NCBI GenBank assembly: GCA_030746455.1
Contig: JASLMQ010000667.1
Location: 1-5,280 of the forward strand
Length of the DNA stretch: 5,280 nucleotides
Source of the DNA: Candidatus Latescibacterota bacterium
GTDB lineage: Bacteria > Latescibacterota > UBA2968 > GCA-2709665
Direction: 5' to 3'
Part shown: one piece after another, positions 1 to 5,280 of the stretch
How the letters are laid out: each line of letters opens with the position of its first letter
How positions within the stretch are numbered: the stretch's first letter is position 1
Notes under the pieces: generated by a model
Seen by the model: only the letters and a program-made list of their open reading frames with translations
What the model was told of the DNA's origin: nothing
The model's database searches: none
Translations under genes and position numbers: made by a program

Positions 1-2
1 TC

Positions 3-503
3 CGGATCCGCTGTGCGGTCGAGGACGTGGAGATCCCACTCCAGGAATTGCCCTCCGTGCCCGAGATGGAAACGCTTGTGGAACAGCGCACCAAAGCGCT
101 TGGGGAGGGCGTGTCCCCGGAGAGGATCGAGTCGGACCACCTTGTTGCGTATGCACGCGACGTCATCGCGGAGCGCCAGCGCCCCGAAGAGAAGCGATCG
201 CGGATGATCGAGATGCAGGCCATCGCATTGGGTGACGCCGCGCTCGTCACCACGCCCGGAGAGACGTTTTTCGAGATCGGGGAGGCGATCCGATCGGGTT
301 CGCCCTTCGCGCATACGCTGGTAACGGGCTACACCAACGGTGTGATCGGCTACCTCCCAACCGCGAAGGCTTTCGAGGAGGGTGGGTACGAGCCGGAGAC
401 GTCATTCCGGTTCTACTACGGGACCTATATCCTGGCACCGGGCGCGGAGCGGGCGGTGGTCGACGCGGGCATCCGCTTGGCCAAGCACGTGTGGCAGGAC
501 TGA
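3..503 (+). CDS. Neutral/alkaline non-lysosomal ceramidase-family protein, C-terminal part (5' end outside window)
   Basis: The frame is open from the left edge to TGA at 501-503, giving 166 residues that include the C-terminus. The GTG at 27 is internal, because the frame reads R-I-R-C-A-V-E-D upstream of it with no start. The stretch GDAALVTTPGETFFEIG, then TGYTNGVIGYLPT, FEEGGYE and YGTYILAPGAE, matches the end of the ceramidase_alk catalytic region. In this family the Glu of the PGE motif (codon 261-263) and a Tyr about 30 residues later (here probably codon 351-353) help hold the active-site zinc. The His ligands and the Ser nucleophile would lie upstream, outside the window. Characterised members hydrolyse the amide bond of ceramides, but many short bacterial homologues (about 450 residues) have no known substrate and are found beside sugar genes. 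Whether a signal peptide exists cannot be seen. Family assignment is fairly secure; the substrate is not. Confidence 0.82.
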   Translation, partial: RIRCAVEDVEIPLQELPSVPEMETLVEQRTKALGEGVSPERIESDHLVAYARDVIAERQRPEEKRSRMIEMQAIALGDAALVTTPGETFFEIGEAIRSGSPFAHTLVTGYTNGVIGYLPTAKAFEEGGYEPETSFRFYYGTYILAPGAERAVVDAGIRLAKHVWQD

Positions 504-535
504 AGAATATAGGGCACGAGCCTACAATGACTGGT

Positions 536-583
536 CGGAGAAGCTTTGGTTCCGGTGTAACGTTCTTCTCCGGTTTGCTTTTC
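536..583 (+). terminator. Possible weak terminator hairpin after the ceramidase-like gene
   Basis: CGGAGAAG at 536-543 pairs perfectly with CTTCTCCG at 565-572, closing a 21-nt loop. The 3' arm is followed by a broken T-rich tract (TTTGCTTTT, 574-582). The position, 33 nt after the stop codon, suits an intrinsic terminator separating the upstream gene from the four-gene run. The long loop and interrupted T tract make it a weak candidate. It could instead be a leader or processing structure. Confidence 0.35.
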
Positions 584-627
584 TCTGCGGTCTCCGCGCC
601 TCTGCGGGATAGGGCTCTTCGCGGAGA
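583..627 (+). repeat. CTCTGCGG-type short repeats overlapping a second hairpin
   Basis: Three near-copies of an 8-mer lie almost head to tail: CTCTGCGG (583-590), CTCCGCGC (592-599) and CTCTGCGG (600-607). TCTCCGCG at 591-598 pairs perfectly with CGCGGAGA at 620-627 across a 21-nt loop. No T tract follows, so this is not an obvious terminator. It lies 38 nt upstream of the start codon at 666, so it would sit in the 5' leader of the operon. Function is unknown. It may be a dispersed intergenic repeat, since similar pyrimidine/GCGG strings are common between genes in several GC-rich bacteria (from memory, not searched). Confidence 0.35.
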
Positions 628-653
628 GGAGCGCACAACTCAGATCTTGGAAG

Positions 654-660
654 AAGGAGG
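654..660 (+). promoter_or_regulatory. Ribosome binding site of the isomerase/epimerase-like gene
   Basis: AAGGAGG is a full Shine-Dalgarno match, five bases before the ATG at 666. It fixes that start and is among the strongest sites in the window, as expected for the first gene of an operon. Confidence 0.85.
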
Positions 661-665
661 AGAGT

Positions 666-1451
666 ATGGAGCTTGAAATCGGGATCGCGGGATGGGTGCT
701 GAGCGGGGAGATCCTCAGAGAGAAGACCATGACGCTTCTGGAGTTCCCGGGAGTTTGCGCGTCGCATGGTGTGAAGACCGTGGAGTTGTGCTCGACGTTC
801 TTCGAGAGCCAGGATGCCCGTTACCTGAACGAGCTGCGCGGTATACTGGAGGACAACGGCCTGTCGGTGCGCAACATCGCGGGCGCGGATGCGTCCGTCC
901 GGCGTACGGACATCGAAGCGCTCAAACAGTGGTTCTACACGGCCTCCGCCGTGGGATCCGAGGCCATCCGGATAAACACCGGGCACGCGGATGACGACGG
1001 CGCGATGGACCGGGTGATCGAGGGCTACAGGGAGCTGGCCGAGGTCGGTCAGCAGGCCGGGGTCAAGTTGCTCGTGGAGAACCACGGAGGCGTGTCTTCC
1101 ACCTCCGAGAATCTCGCCCGAATCCTGAGCGGCGTGGACACCCCCTGGTTCGCCACGTGTCCCGACACGGGCAATTTCCCCGGAGGCGACTGGGAGGACG
1201 GGATGCGAGTTCTGGCGTCCAGGGCCTTCTCCTGCCACGTCAAAGCGTTCAACTACGACACCGAGGGCAAGCAGGCCTGGGAGGACCGCGACGGGAATCA
1301 CCGCGAGTATGACCTGAAGAGATGCCTCGAGATCCTGAAGAACGCGGGTTACACCGGGCCCTTGTGCATCGAGAGGGGGGCGTCCGAGACCACCGAGGAC
1401 AGCATCCGGGACACGCTCTCCTATCTCAAGGAGCTGATGCAAGGCGTGTAG
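666..1451 (+). CDS. Sugar phosphate isomerase/epimerase-like protein (xylose isomerase-like TIM barrel)
   Basis: The 261-residue product has the usual length for the AP endonuclease family 2 / xylose isomerase-like TIM-barrel superfamily. Members isomerise or epimerise keto and aldo sugars with a divalent metal at the C-terminal face of the barrel. The metal-ligand pattern is visible in order: Glu138 in LLVENHGG, Asp167 in TCPDTGN, His191 in CHVKAFNYD and Glu236 in CIERGA. The N-terminal strand carries a conserved-looking Glu40 (VELCS). There is no signal peptide or membrane segment, so it is cytoplasmic. The ATG at 666 is chosen for its AAGGAGG site. The GH4 gene begins 25 nt after the stop, pointing to co-transcription, so a role in remodelling the sugar released or oxidised by the neighbours is inferred. 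The exact substrate cannot be told from sequence, and despite the usual family name it need not act on a phosphorylated sugar. The fold is certain; the reaction is not. Confidence 0.9.
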   Translation: MELEIGIAGWVLSGEILREKTMTLLEFPGVCASHGVKTVELCSTFFESQDARYLNELRGILEDNGLSVRNIAGADASVRRTDIEALKQWFYTASAVGSEAIRINTGHADDDGAMDRVIEGYRELAEVGQQAGVKLLVENHGGVSSTSENLARILSGVDTPWFATCPDTGNFPGGDWEDGMRVLASRAFSCHVKAFNYDTEGKQAWEDRDGNHREYDLKRCLEILKNAGYTGPLCIERGASETTEDSIRDTLSYLKELMQGV

Positions 1452-1463
1452 CAGGACGATGAG

Positions 1464-1470
1464 AGGAGGG
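1464..1470 (+). promoter_or_regulatory. Ribosome binding site that sets the GH4 start
   Basis: AGGAGGG lies six bases before the ATG at 1477. An in-frame ATG at 1459 would place this site inside the coding region and add six residues (MRGGAA) ahead of the beta strand leading into the NAD site. The 1477 start is therefore preferred. Confidence 0.8.
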
Positions 1471-1476
1471 GCCGCA

Positions 1477-2913
1477 ATGCCCAAGATCGCGATGATCGGA
1501 GCTGGCAGCCTCGTGTTCTGCAAGACCCTGTCGATGGACATCCTGTCCACCCCGGCGCTGCAGGACAGCGAGATCTGCCTGATGAGCCGCACGCGTCGGA
1601 AGCTCTCGGCGATGGAGGTCTTCCTCAAGCGTGTCGTTCAGAAGAACGGTCTCCCCGCAAAGGTGTGGAGCACACTCGACCGGCGCGAGGCGCTTCAGGA
1701 TGCCGACTACGTCATCAACATGGTGCAGATCGGTGGCCTGGACGCCTTCAAGATCGACTATGAGGTGCCGCTGAAGTACGGTGTGGACCAGTGCATCGCC
1801 GATTCGCTCGGCCCGGGCGGGGTCTTCCGGACGTTGCGCACCGCCCCGCTGCTTCTCGACATGATGCGCGAGATGGAAGAGCTGTGTCCCGACGCCCTGT
1901 TCCTGAACTATACCAACCCGATGGGGGCGTGCTGCTACCTGCTCGGGCGGGTCACGGACCGGATCCAGTTCATCGGGCTCTGCCATGGGGTGCAGACGAC
2001 GCTCGACCTGATCAGCGGATACGTCGGGGTCCCCAAGGACCAGATCGACTACACCTGCGCGGGGATCAACCACATGGCGTGGTTCCTCACGCTGCGGGAC
2101 AAGCGGAACGGACGCGACCTGTACCCGGTCTTCAAACGCAACTGCGAGAAGCCCGAGTACTACGTCAACGAGAAGGTGCGCTGCGAGGTCATGCGCCACT
2201 TCGGCTACTTCATGACCGAATCCACCGGGCACCTGTCGGAGTACATCCCGTGGTTCCGGTCGAGCAAGCGGGCGCTCGAGGCCTACTGCGACGAGCCGGC
2301 TTTCGGTGGTGAAAGCGGGGCATACTACAGTTTCTCCCGGATGCTGGCGGACAAGTACAAAGGGGTGAACTACCTTAAGACGGAATCGACCGAGCTGGGC
2401 GACCGGAGCGCCGAGTACTGCTCCTACATCCTGGAAGCCCGGGAGACCGACCGGCCGTTCCGCCTGCAGGGCAACGTGCGGAATGACGGCTACGTGGACA
2501 ACCTGCCACAGGGGTGCTGCGTCGAAGTTCCAGTTTTCGCCGACAAGCAGGGCCTTCACCCGACCCGTGTCGGCGCTCTGCCGCCTCAGTGCGCGGCGCT
2601 GAACCAGAGCAACGTCACGGTGCAGAGCCTGACGGGTGAGGCGGCCCTGACGGGCGATCCGGAGCATGTAATGCAGGCGATCGCGATGGACCCCTTGACC
2701 AGCGCCTGCTGCACGCTGAGAGAAGTACGGGAGATGACGGCCGAGATGCTCAAGGCGCAGCGGAAGTGGCTGCCGCAATTCAAGGGCAAGAAGCTCGCCA
2801 TCGCTCCCGAGATCAAGGTTCCGAAGAACGTGAAGCGCGTCGAGGTCCCCGTAGACCCGGCGCTGGCGATCGCAAACCGTTTTGGTGAGCTGGCGACCCG
2901 GAAGGTCAAGTAG
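1477..2913 (+). CDS. GH4 family alpha-galactosidase/alpha-glucosidase, MelA-like
   Basis: This 478-residue protein is a glycoside hydrolase family 4 enzyme, which cleaves glycosides using bound NAD+ and a divalent metal (usually Mn2+) through transient oxidation at sugar C3. An N-terminal Rossmann motif, IGAGS, is at 7-11. The TIADTLGPGG-like loop reads CIADSLGPGG (106-115). NYTNPM is at 144-149. The metal ligands are Cys169 (GLCHG) and His199 (GINHM). Blocks at 245-260 (FMTESTGHLSEYIPWF), 332-337 (GNVRND) and 342-351 (NLPQGCCVEV) are very close to what I recall of Escherichia coli MelA, so alpha-galactoside or alpha-glucoside substrates are likelier than 6-phospho-glucosides. About 43 residues follow the point where E. 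coli MelA ends (WLPQF, 431-435); this tail is rich in Lys and Arg. It has no signal peptide, so substrates must be imported. The oxidoreductase gene starts nine bases after the stop, so the two are probably co-translated. Family is certain; substrate is inferred. Confidence 0.94.
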   Translation: MPKIAMIGAGSLVFCKTLSMDILSTPALQDSEICLMSRTRRKLSAMEVFLKRVVQKNGLPAKVWSTLDRREALQDADYVINMVQIGGLDAFKIDYEVPLKYGVDQCIADSLGPGGVFRTLRTAPLLLDMMREMEELCPDALFLNYTNPMGACCYLLGRVTDRIQFIGLCHGVQTTLDLISGYVGVPKDQIDYTCAGINHMAWFLTLRDKRNGRDLYPVFKRNCEKPEYYVNEKVRCEVMRHFGYFMTESTGHLSEYIPWFRSSKRALEAYCDEPAFGGESGAYYSFSRMLADKYKGVNYLKTESTELGDRSAEYCSYILEARETDRPFRLQGNVRNDGYVDNLPQGCCVEVPVFADKQGLHPTRVGALPPQCAALNQSNVTVQSLTGEAALTGDPEHVMQAIAMDPLTSACCTLREVREMTAEMLKAQRKWLPQFKGKKLAIAPEIKVPKNVKRVEVPVDPALAIANRFGELATRKVK

Positions 2914-2918
2914 GGGGG
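2913..2918 (+). promoter_or_regulatory. G-run ribosome binding site before a GTG start
   Basis: A run of six G overlaps the last base of the GH4 stop codon and ends four bases before the GTG at 2923. It is a weak Shine-Dalgarno match with short spacing, so translation of the oxidoreductase may depend on ribosomes finishing the GH4 gene. Confidence 0.5.
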
Positions 2919-2922
2919 CAAA

Positions 2923-3984
2923 GTGTCGGACGAGAACGTCAAGATCGGCTTCTGCGGCGTTGGCAGCATGGGGCAGATGGCACACCTGCGCAACTACGCC
3001 GTCGATGAGAGCTGTGAAATCGTGGCCCTCGCCGAGCTCAGGAAGAACACGGGGCAGGCGGTGGCACGTCGATACGAGATTCCGCGAGTGTATGGTGAGG
3101 CCGCTGAGATGCTGGCCAGCGAAACGCTTGATGCCATCGTGGCAGCGCAGCCCTTCACCCGCCACGGCGTGCTGGTACCAGAGCTGCTGAAAGCCGGCGT
3201 GCCGGTGTTCACTGAGAAGCCACTCGCGGGCTCCGTGGAGGTGGGGGTGCGCATCGTGGAGGCCGTAGCCGAGAGCGGGACGTTCATGATGCTCGGCTAT
3301 CACAAGCGCAGCGATCCGGCCACGATGCATGCGAAGCGGGAGATCGATGCGCTCAAGGCGTCTGGAGAGCTGGGCAGGCTGCGGTACGTGCGCATTCTCA
3401 TGCCGGCCGGCGACTGGATTGCCGCTGGGTTCGAGGGGCTTGTGAAGGAGGCTGAGGACGTCGCCTTGTCGCTCGAGTCCGATCCTCCGGCTTCCGACAT
3501 GGACGAGTCGACATACAAGGACTACACGGCGTTTGTGAACTACTACATCCACCAGGTGAACCTGATGCGACACCTTCTGGGGGAGCCGTACCGGGTGACC
3601 TATGCCGAGCCGTCGGGGGTGCTGTTCGCCGGGGAGAGCGAATCGGGTGTCGCGTGTACGATCGAGATGTCTCCCTACCGGACGACGGTCGACTGGCAGG
3701 AGCACGCGCTGGTCTGCTTCGAAAAGGGATGGCTCCGGGTGGACCTGCCGGCACCTCTGGCGTGCAACCGGCCCGGGCGGGTCGAGATCTATCGCGATCC
3801 GGGCGATGGCGCGACCCCCGAACGGTCGGAGCCCAAGCTCCCCTGGATCCATGCGATGCGCCAGCAGGCCGCGAACTTCATTGCCGCGGTGAAGGGTGAG
3901 ATGAAGCCCATGACGACCGCGGCCGAGGCCTTGCAGGATTTGGAGATGGCCCGCGAGTACATCCGGCTCAAGACCGGCAAGTGA
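2923..3984 (+). CDS. Gfo/Idh/MocA family NAD(P)-dependent sugar oxidoreductase
   Basis: The 353-residue protein has the standard length and two-domain plan of this family, which oxidises or reduces a hydroxyl or keto group on sugars, inositols or related compounds. The N-terminal Rossmann domain carries GVGSMG at 12-17 and the hallmark EKP at 98-100, whose Lys99 is the catalytic lysine. GYHKRSDP at 125-132 starts the C-terminal alpha/beta domain. His210 in YYIHQVNLMRHLLG fits the family's catalytic His, but the position three residues on is Asn213 where Asp is more usual. The GTG start at 2923 gives a normal N-terminus directly before the first beta strand. No twin-arginine or other export signal is present, so it is cytoplasmic. 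It lies nine bases after the GH4 gene and 13 before the propeller gene. A role on a free sugar or 3-keto sugar from the GH4 pathway is inferred. The cofactor (NAD or NADP) and substrate cannot be decided. Confidence 0.93.
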   Translation: MSDENVKIGFCGVGSMGQMAHLRNYAVDESCEIVALAELRKNTGQAVARRYEIPRVYGEAAEMLASETLDAIVAAQPFTRHGVLVPELLKAGVPVFTEKPLAGSVEVGVRIVEAVAESGTFMMLGYHKRSDPATMHAKREIDALKASGELGRLRYVRILMPAGDWIAAGFEGLVKEAEDVALSLESDPPASDMDESTYKDYTAFVNYYIHQVNLMRHLLGEPYRVTYAEPSGVLFAGESESGVACTIEMSPYRTTVDWQEHALVCFEKGWLRVDLPAPLACNRPGRVEIYRDPGDGATPERSEPKLPWIHAMRQQAANFIAAVKGEMKPMTTAAEALQDLEMAREYIRLKTGK

Positions 3985-3990
3985 GGGGAG
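3983..3990 (+). promoter_or_regulatory. Ribosome binding site of the VCBS-repeat gene
   Basis: GAGGGGAG overlaps the TGA of the oxidoreductase and ends seven bases before the ATG at 3998. The overlap supports translation linked to the upstream gene. Confidence 0.6.
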
Positions 3991-3997
3991 TGGTGGG

Positions 3998-5104
3998 ATG
4001 CCGCTGAAATGGCAGAAGCAATGGATCTCAGACGAGACCTATGAGTCGGCGGGGGTGTTCGACGTGGATGGCGACGGCGTGCCCGACATCGTGTCCGGGG
4101 CCTTCTGGTATCGGGGGCCGGACTTCCGCGCCAGGCATCACATCGGGCCCGTGCAGGCGAGCGGCGAGTATTATGACGACTTTTCCACGATCCCGCTTGA
4201 TGTGAACGGCGACGGAAGGCTGGACTTCATCACGGGCGGATGGTGGGGCAACACACTGCGCTGGCGCGAGAATCCCGAGGACCCGGCCGAGATGTGGCCC
4301 GAACACGTGATTGCCGAAACCGGCAACGTCGAGACGACTCGCGCCTTCGACATCGATGGGGACGGCGTGGACGAACTCGTGCCGAACACACCGGGCCAGA
4401 ATGAGGTGGTCGCGTTCAAGCTCAAGACCGATGCAGCCGGCAAGGGGGCCGGGGTGTTCGACCGGCACGTCATCTTCACCTTTCCAGATGGAGAGCGGCA
4501 GGGGCACGGGCTGGGCTGCGGCGATATCGCCGGGAACGGCCGAATGGATGTCGTGCTGCACCACGGCTGGTTGGAGGCGCCGGCGGATCCCTGGGACGGG
4601 GTGTGGATCCGGCACAGCGATGCCTGGGAGCTGGACTGGCACGGCAGCAGCATCCCGATGCTGGTGGCGGACGTCAACGGCGACGGGCTTAACGACATCA
4701 TCGTGGGCAACGGGCACGGCTACGGCCTGTCCTGGCTCGAACAGGCGCGTGCGCAGGACGGCACGCGCACGTGGACGATTCATCCCATCGACCCGTTCAA
4801 CGCGCAGTACCACGACATGCACTGGGTCGACATCGACGGGGACGGCCAGTGCGAGCTGGTCACGGGCAAACGGTTCCGTGCCCACAACGGGAATGACCCC
4901 GGGGCGTGGGACGACTATGGGATTTCCTATTTCAAGTGGACGGGCGAGGGGTTCGCCAGGCAGGTGATCGACTACGGGCCGATCGGCGCGACCCAGGGGT
5001 GCGGCATCCATTTCGCCGTTGCCGACCTGAACGACAATGGGCTTCTCGACATCGTGGCGCCGGGGAAGGACGGCCTCTACGTCTTCTACAACTTGGGAGA
5101 GTAG
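3998..5104 (+). CDS. VCBS/FG-GAP repeat protein, predicted seven-bladed cytoplasmic beta-propeller
   Basis: The 368-residue product consists of seven repeats, each with an Asp-rich calcium loop: DVDGDG (22-27), DVNGDG (68-73), DIDGDG (118-123), DIAGNG (176-181), DVNGDG (225-230), DIDGDG (278-283) and DLNDNG (343-348). Most are followed by a hydrophobic strand of the type LDFITGG. Spacing of 46-65 residues and the count of seven fit a complete seven-bladed propeller; loops four and seven have lost acidic residues. Most VCBS/FG-GAP proteins are secreted or surface-attached, but this one starts MPLKWQKQWISDETYE with no signal peptide, anchor or extra domain. Between the loops are conserved-looking polar motifs such as GGWWGNTLRW (80-89), YHDMHW (271-276), RAHNGNDPG (294-302) and GCGIHFA (334-340). 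I recall a family of closely similar stand-alone proteins in Paenibacillus and related genomes, function unknown. It is the last gene of the four-gene run. A sugar-binding or enzymatic role is inferred only from context. Confidence 0.9.
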   Translation: MPLKWQKQWISDETYESAGVFDVDGDGVPDIVSGAFWYRGPDFRARHHIGPVQASGEYYDDFSTIPLDVNGDGRLDFITGGWWGNTLRWRENPEDPAEMWPEHVIAETGNVETTRAFDIDGDGVDELVPNTPGQNEVVAFKLKTDAAGKGAGVFDRHVIFTFPDGERQGHGLGCGDIAGNGRMDVVLHHGWLEAPADPWDGVWIRHSDAWELDWHGSSIPMLVADVNGDGLNDIIVGNGHGYGLSWLEQARAQDGTRTWTIHPIDPFNAQYHDMHWVDIDGDGQCELVTGKRFRAHNGNDPGAWDDYGISYFKWTGEGFARQVIDYGPIGATQGCGIHFAVADLNDNGLLDIVAPGKDGLYVFYNLGE

Positions 5105-5187
5105 CCAGCCGGTACGGCGGAGGTCGGATAGAGCTTTCTGGCCGGGGTTTTCGCTCGACCCTCCAGCCGCCGCCACCTGCGTCTGTC

Positions 5188-5208
5188 ATCCCGGACTGGA
5201 TCCGGGAT
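5188..5208. repeat. REP-like perfect inverted repeat
   Basis: ATCCCGGA (5188-5195) and TCCGGGAT (5201-5208) are perfect reverse complements around a five-base loop, CTGGA. The sequence with its TGTC flank resembles the TGTCATCCCGGA...TCCGGGATC palindromes scattered between genes in many proteobacterial and other genomes (from memory). It lies 83 nt after the propeller stop and could act as an end-of-transcript hairpin, though no T tract follows. The group II intron-like sequence starts one base after the 3' arm. Confidence 0.7.
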
Positions 5209-5209
5209 C

Positions 5210-5280
5210 GTGCGCCTGCGAGCGTACTTGGTCAGAGGGGTGTAAGTCCCCTTATGGCATACACGCTCCGGCCATTAGTC
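5210..5280 (+). mobile_element. Group II intron, 5' end of domain I (continues beyond window)
   Basis: The segment opens with GTGCGCC, matching the GUGYG start of bacterial group II introns. GAGGGG (5235-5240) pairs with CCCCTT (5248-5253) around TGTAAGT, reproducing the domain I hairpin usually written GGGUG-xx-AGUCCC. Next, ATGGC (5254-5258) pairs with GCCAT (5271-5275) across a 12-nt loop, followed by TAGTC. The Oceanobacillus class C intron, as I remember it, has the same order: GGGUGAGAGUCCC, then a short stem with a 13-nt loop, then UUAGCC. The placement directly behind a hairpin also fits class C introns, which favour terminator-like stem-loops. The boundary one base after the stem is closer than usual for that class, so the subclass is open. 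The catalytic domain V and any reverse transcriptase/maturase gene would be to the right of the window. Confidence 0.72.

Noticed and set aside
523..528. TACAAT as a -10 promoter element for the operon
   Set aside because: It matches five of six -10 bases, but no credible -35 element lies about 17 bases upstream. The implied transcript would start at the first hairpin. Too weak to annotate.
522..1628. A 368-codon reverse-strand open frame spanning the spacer and isomerase gene
   Set aside because: Antisense shadow of the isomerase/epimerase gene; no family motif and no convincing ribosome binding site.
1426..3852. An 808-codon open frame on the reverse strand
   Set aside because: It lies wholly antisense to the GH4 and oxidoreductase genes, whose motifs are unmistakable. 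High GC at third codon positions removes stops from the mirrored frame, and the translation has no recognisable motifs.
4061..5039. Recurring GAC-GTN-AAC/GAT-GGC-GAC-GG strings as a DNA repeat array
   Set aside because: They encode the calcium loops of the VCBS repeats and are explained by protein-level repetition.
5115..5169. Imperfect stem CGGCGGAGG with CCTCC-A-GCCG after the propeller gene as a terminator
   Set aside because: It has a bulged base, a loop of about 36 nt and no T tract; GC-rich sequence yields such pairings easily.
4028..5176. A 382-codon reverse-strand open frame opposite the VCBS gene
   Set aside because: Its periodic Val/Asp/His-rich strings are the reverse complement of the repeated calcium-loop codons, so it is an artefact of the repeats.
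5220..5268. GAGCGT (5220-5225) pairing with ACGCTC (5263-5268) as the main fold of the right-edge RNA
   Set aside because: It competes with the ATGGC/GCCAT arrangement by occupying that stem's loop. The latter matches the expected order of group II domain I better, though both could form in sequence terms.

Overview
The window is GC-rich bacterial DNA holding a compact, all-forward-strand gene run. Strong purine Shine-Dalgarno sites (AAGGAGG, AGGAGGG), one GTG start and intergenic gaps of 9-25 nt fit an operon-organised bacterium. The gene set is a ceramidase-family amidase, a xylose-isomerase-like TIM barrel, a GH4 glycosidase, a Gfo/Idh/MocA oxidoreductase and a VCBS/FG-GAP propeller. This is typical of carbohydrate-degrading heterotrophs and is often seen in Armatimonadota, Planctomycetota, Hydrogenedentota-like or Paenibacillus-like genomes. 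The phylum cannot be fixed from this sequence.

Layout. Positions 3-503 are the 3' end of a neutral/alkaline ceramidase-family gene whose start lies off the left edge. A 162-nt spacer follows (504-665). It carries two hairpins, each with an 8-bp stem and a 21-nt loop, a short CTCTGCGG-type repeat, and finally a strong ribosome binding site. Four tightly packed genes come next: sugar phosphate isomerase/epimerase-like protein (666-1451), GH4 MelA-like alpha-galactosidase/alpha-glucosidase (1477-2913), NAD(P)-dependent oxidoreductase (2923-3984) and a seven-repeat VCBS/FG-GAP protein (3998-5104). The first three form a plausible intracellular glycoside-processing set. GH4 enzymes cleave glycosides through a transient NAD-dependent oxidation at C3, the Gfo/Idh/MocA enzyme would oxidise or reduce a sugar, and the TIM-barrel protein would isomerise or epimerise a keto/aldo sugar. 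None of the four has a visible signal peptide, so all are predicted to be cytoplasmic. Substrates cannot be read from the sequence.

The right edge (5105-5280) is non-coding and holds the most notable feature. A perfect REP-like inverted repeat (5188-5208) is followed one base later by GTGCGCC and about 70 nt that read and fold like the 5' end of domain I of a bacterial group II intron. The intron, with any reverse transcriptase/maturase it encodes, would continue beyond the window. An intron lodged directly behind a hairpin resembles the target choice of class C (IIC) introns.

I found no tRNA, rRNA, CRISPR array or clearly new defence system. The long reverse-strand open frames are mirror images of the GC-rich forward genes.
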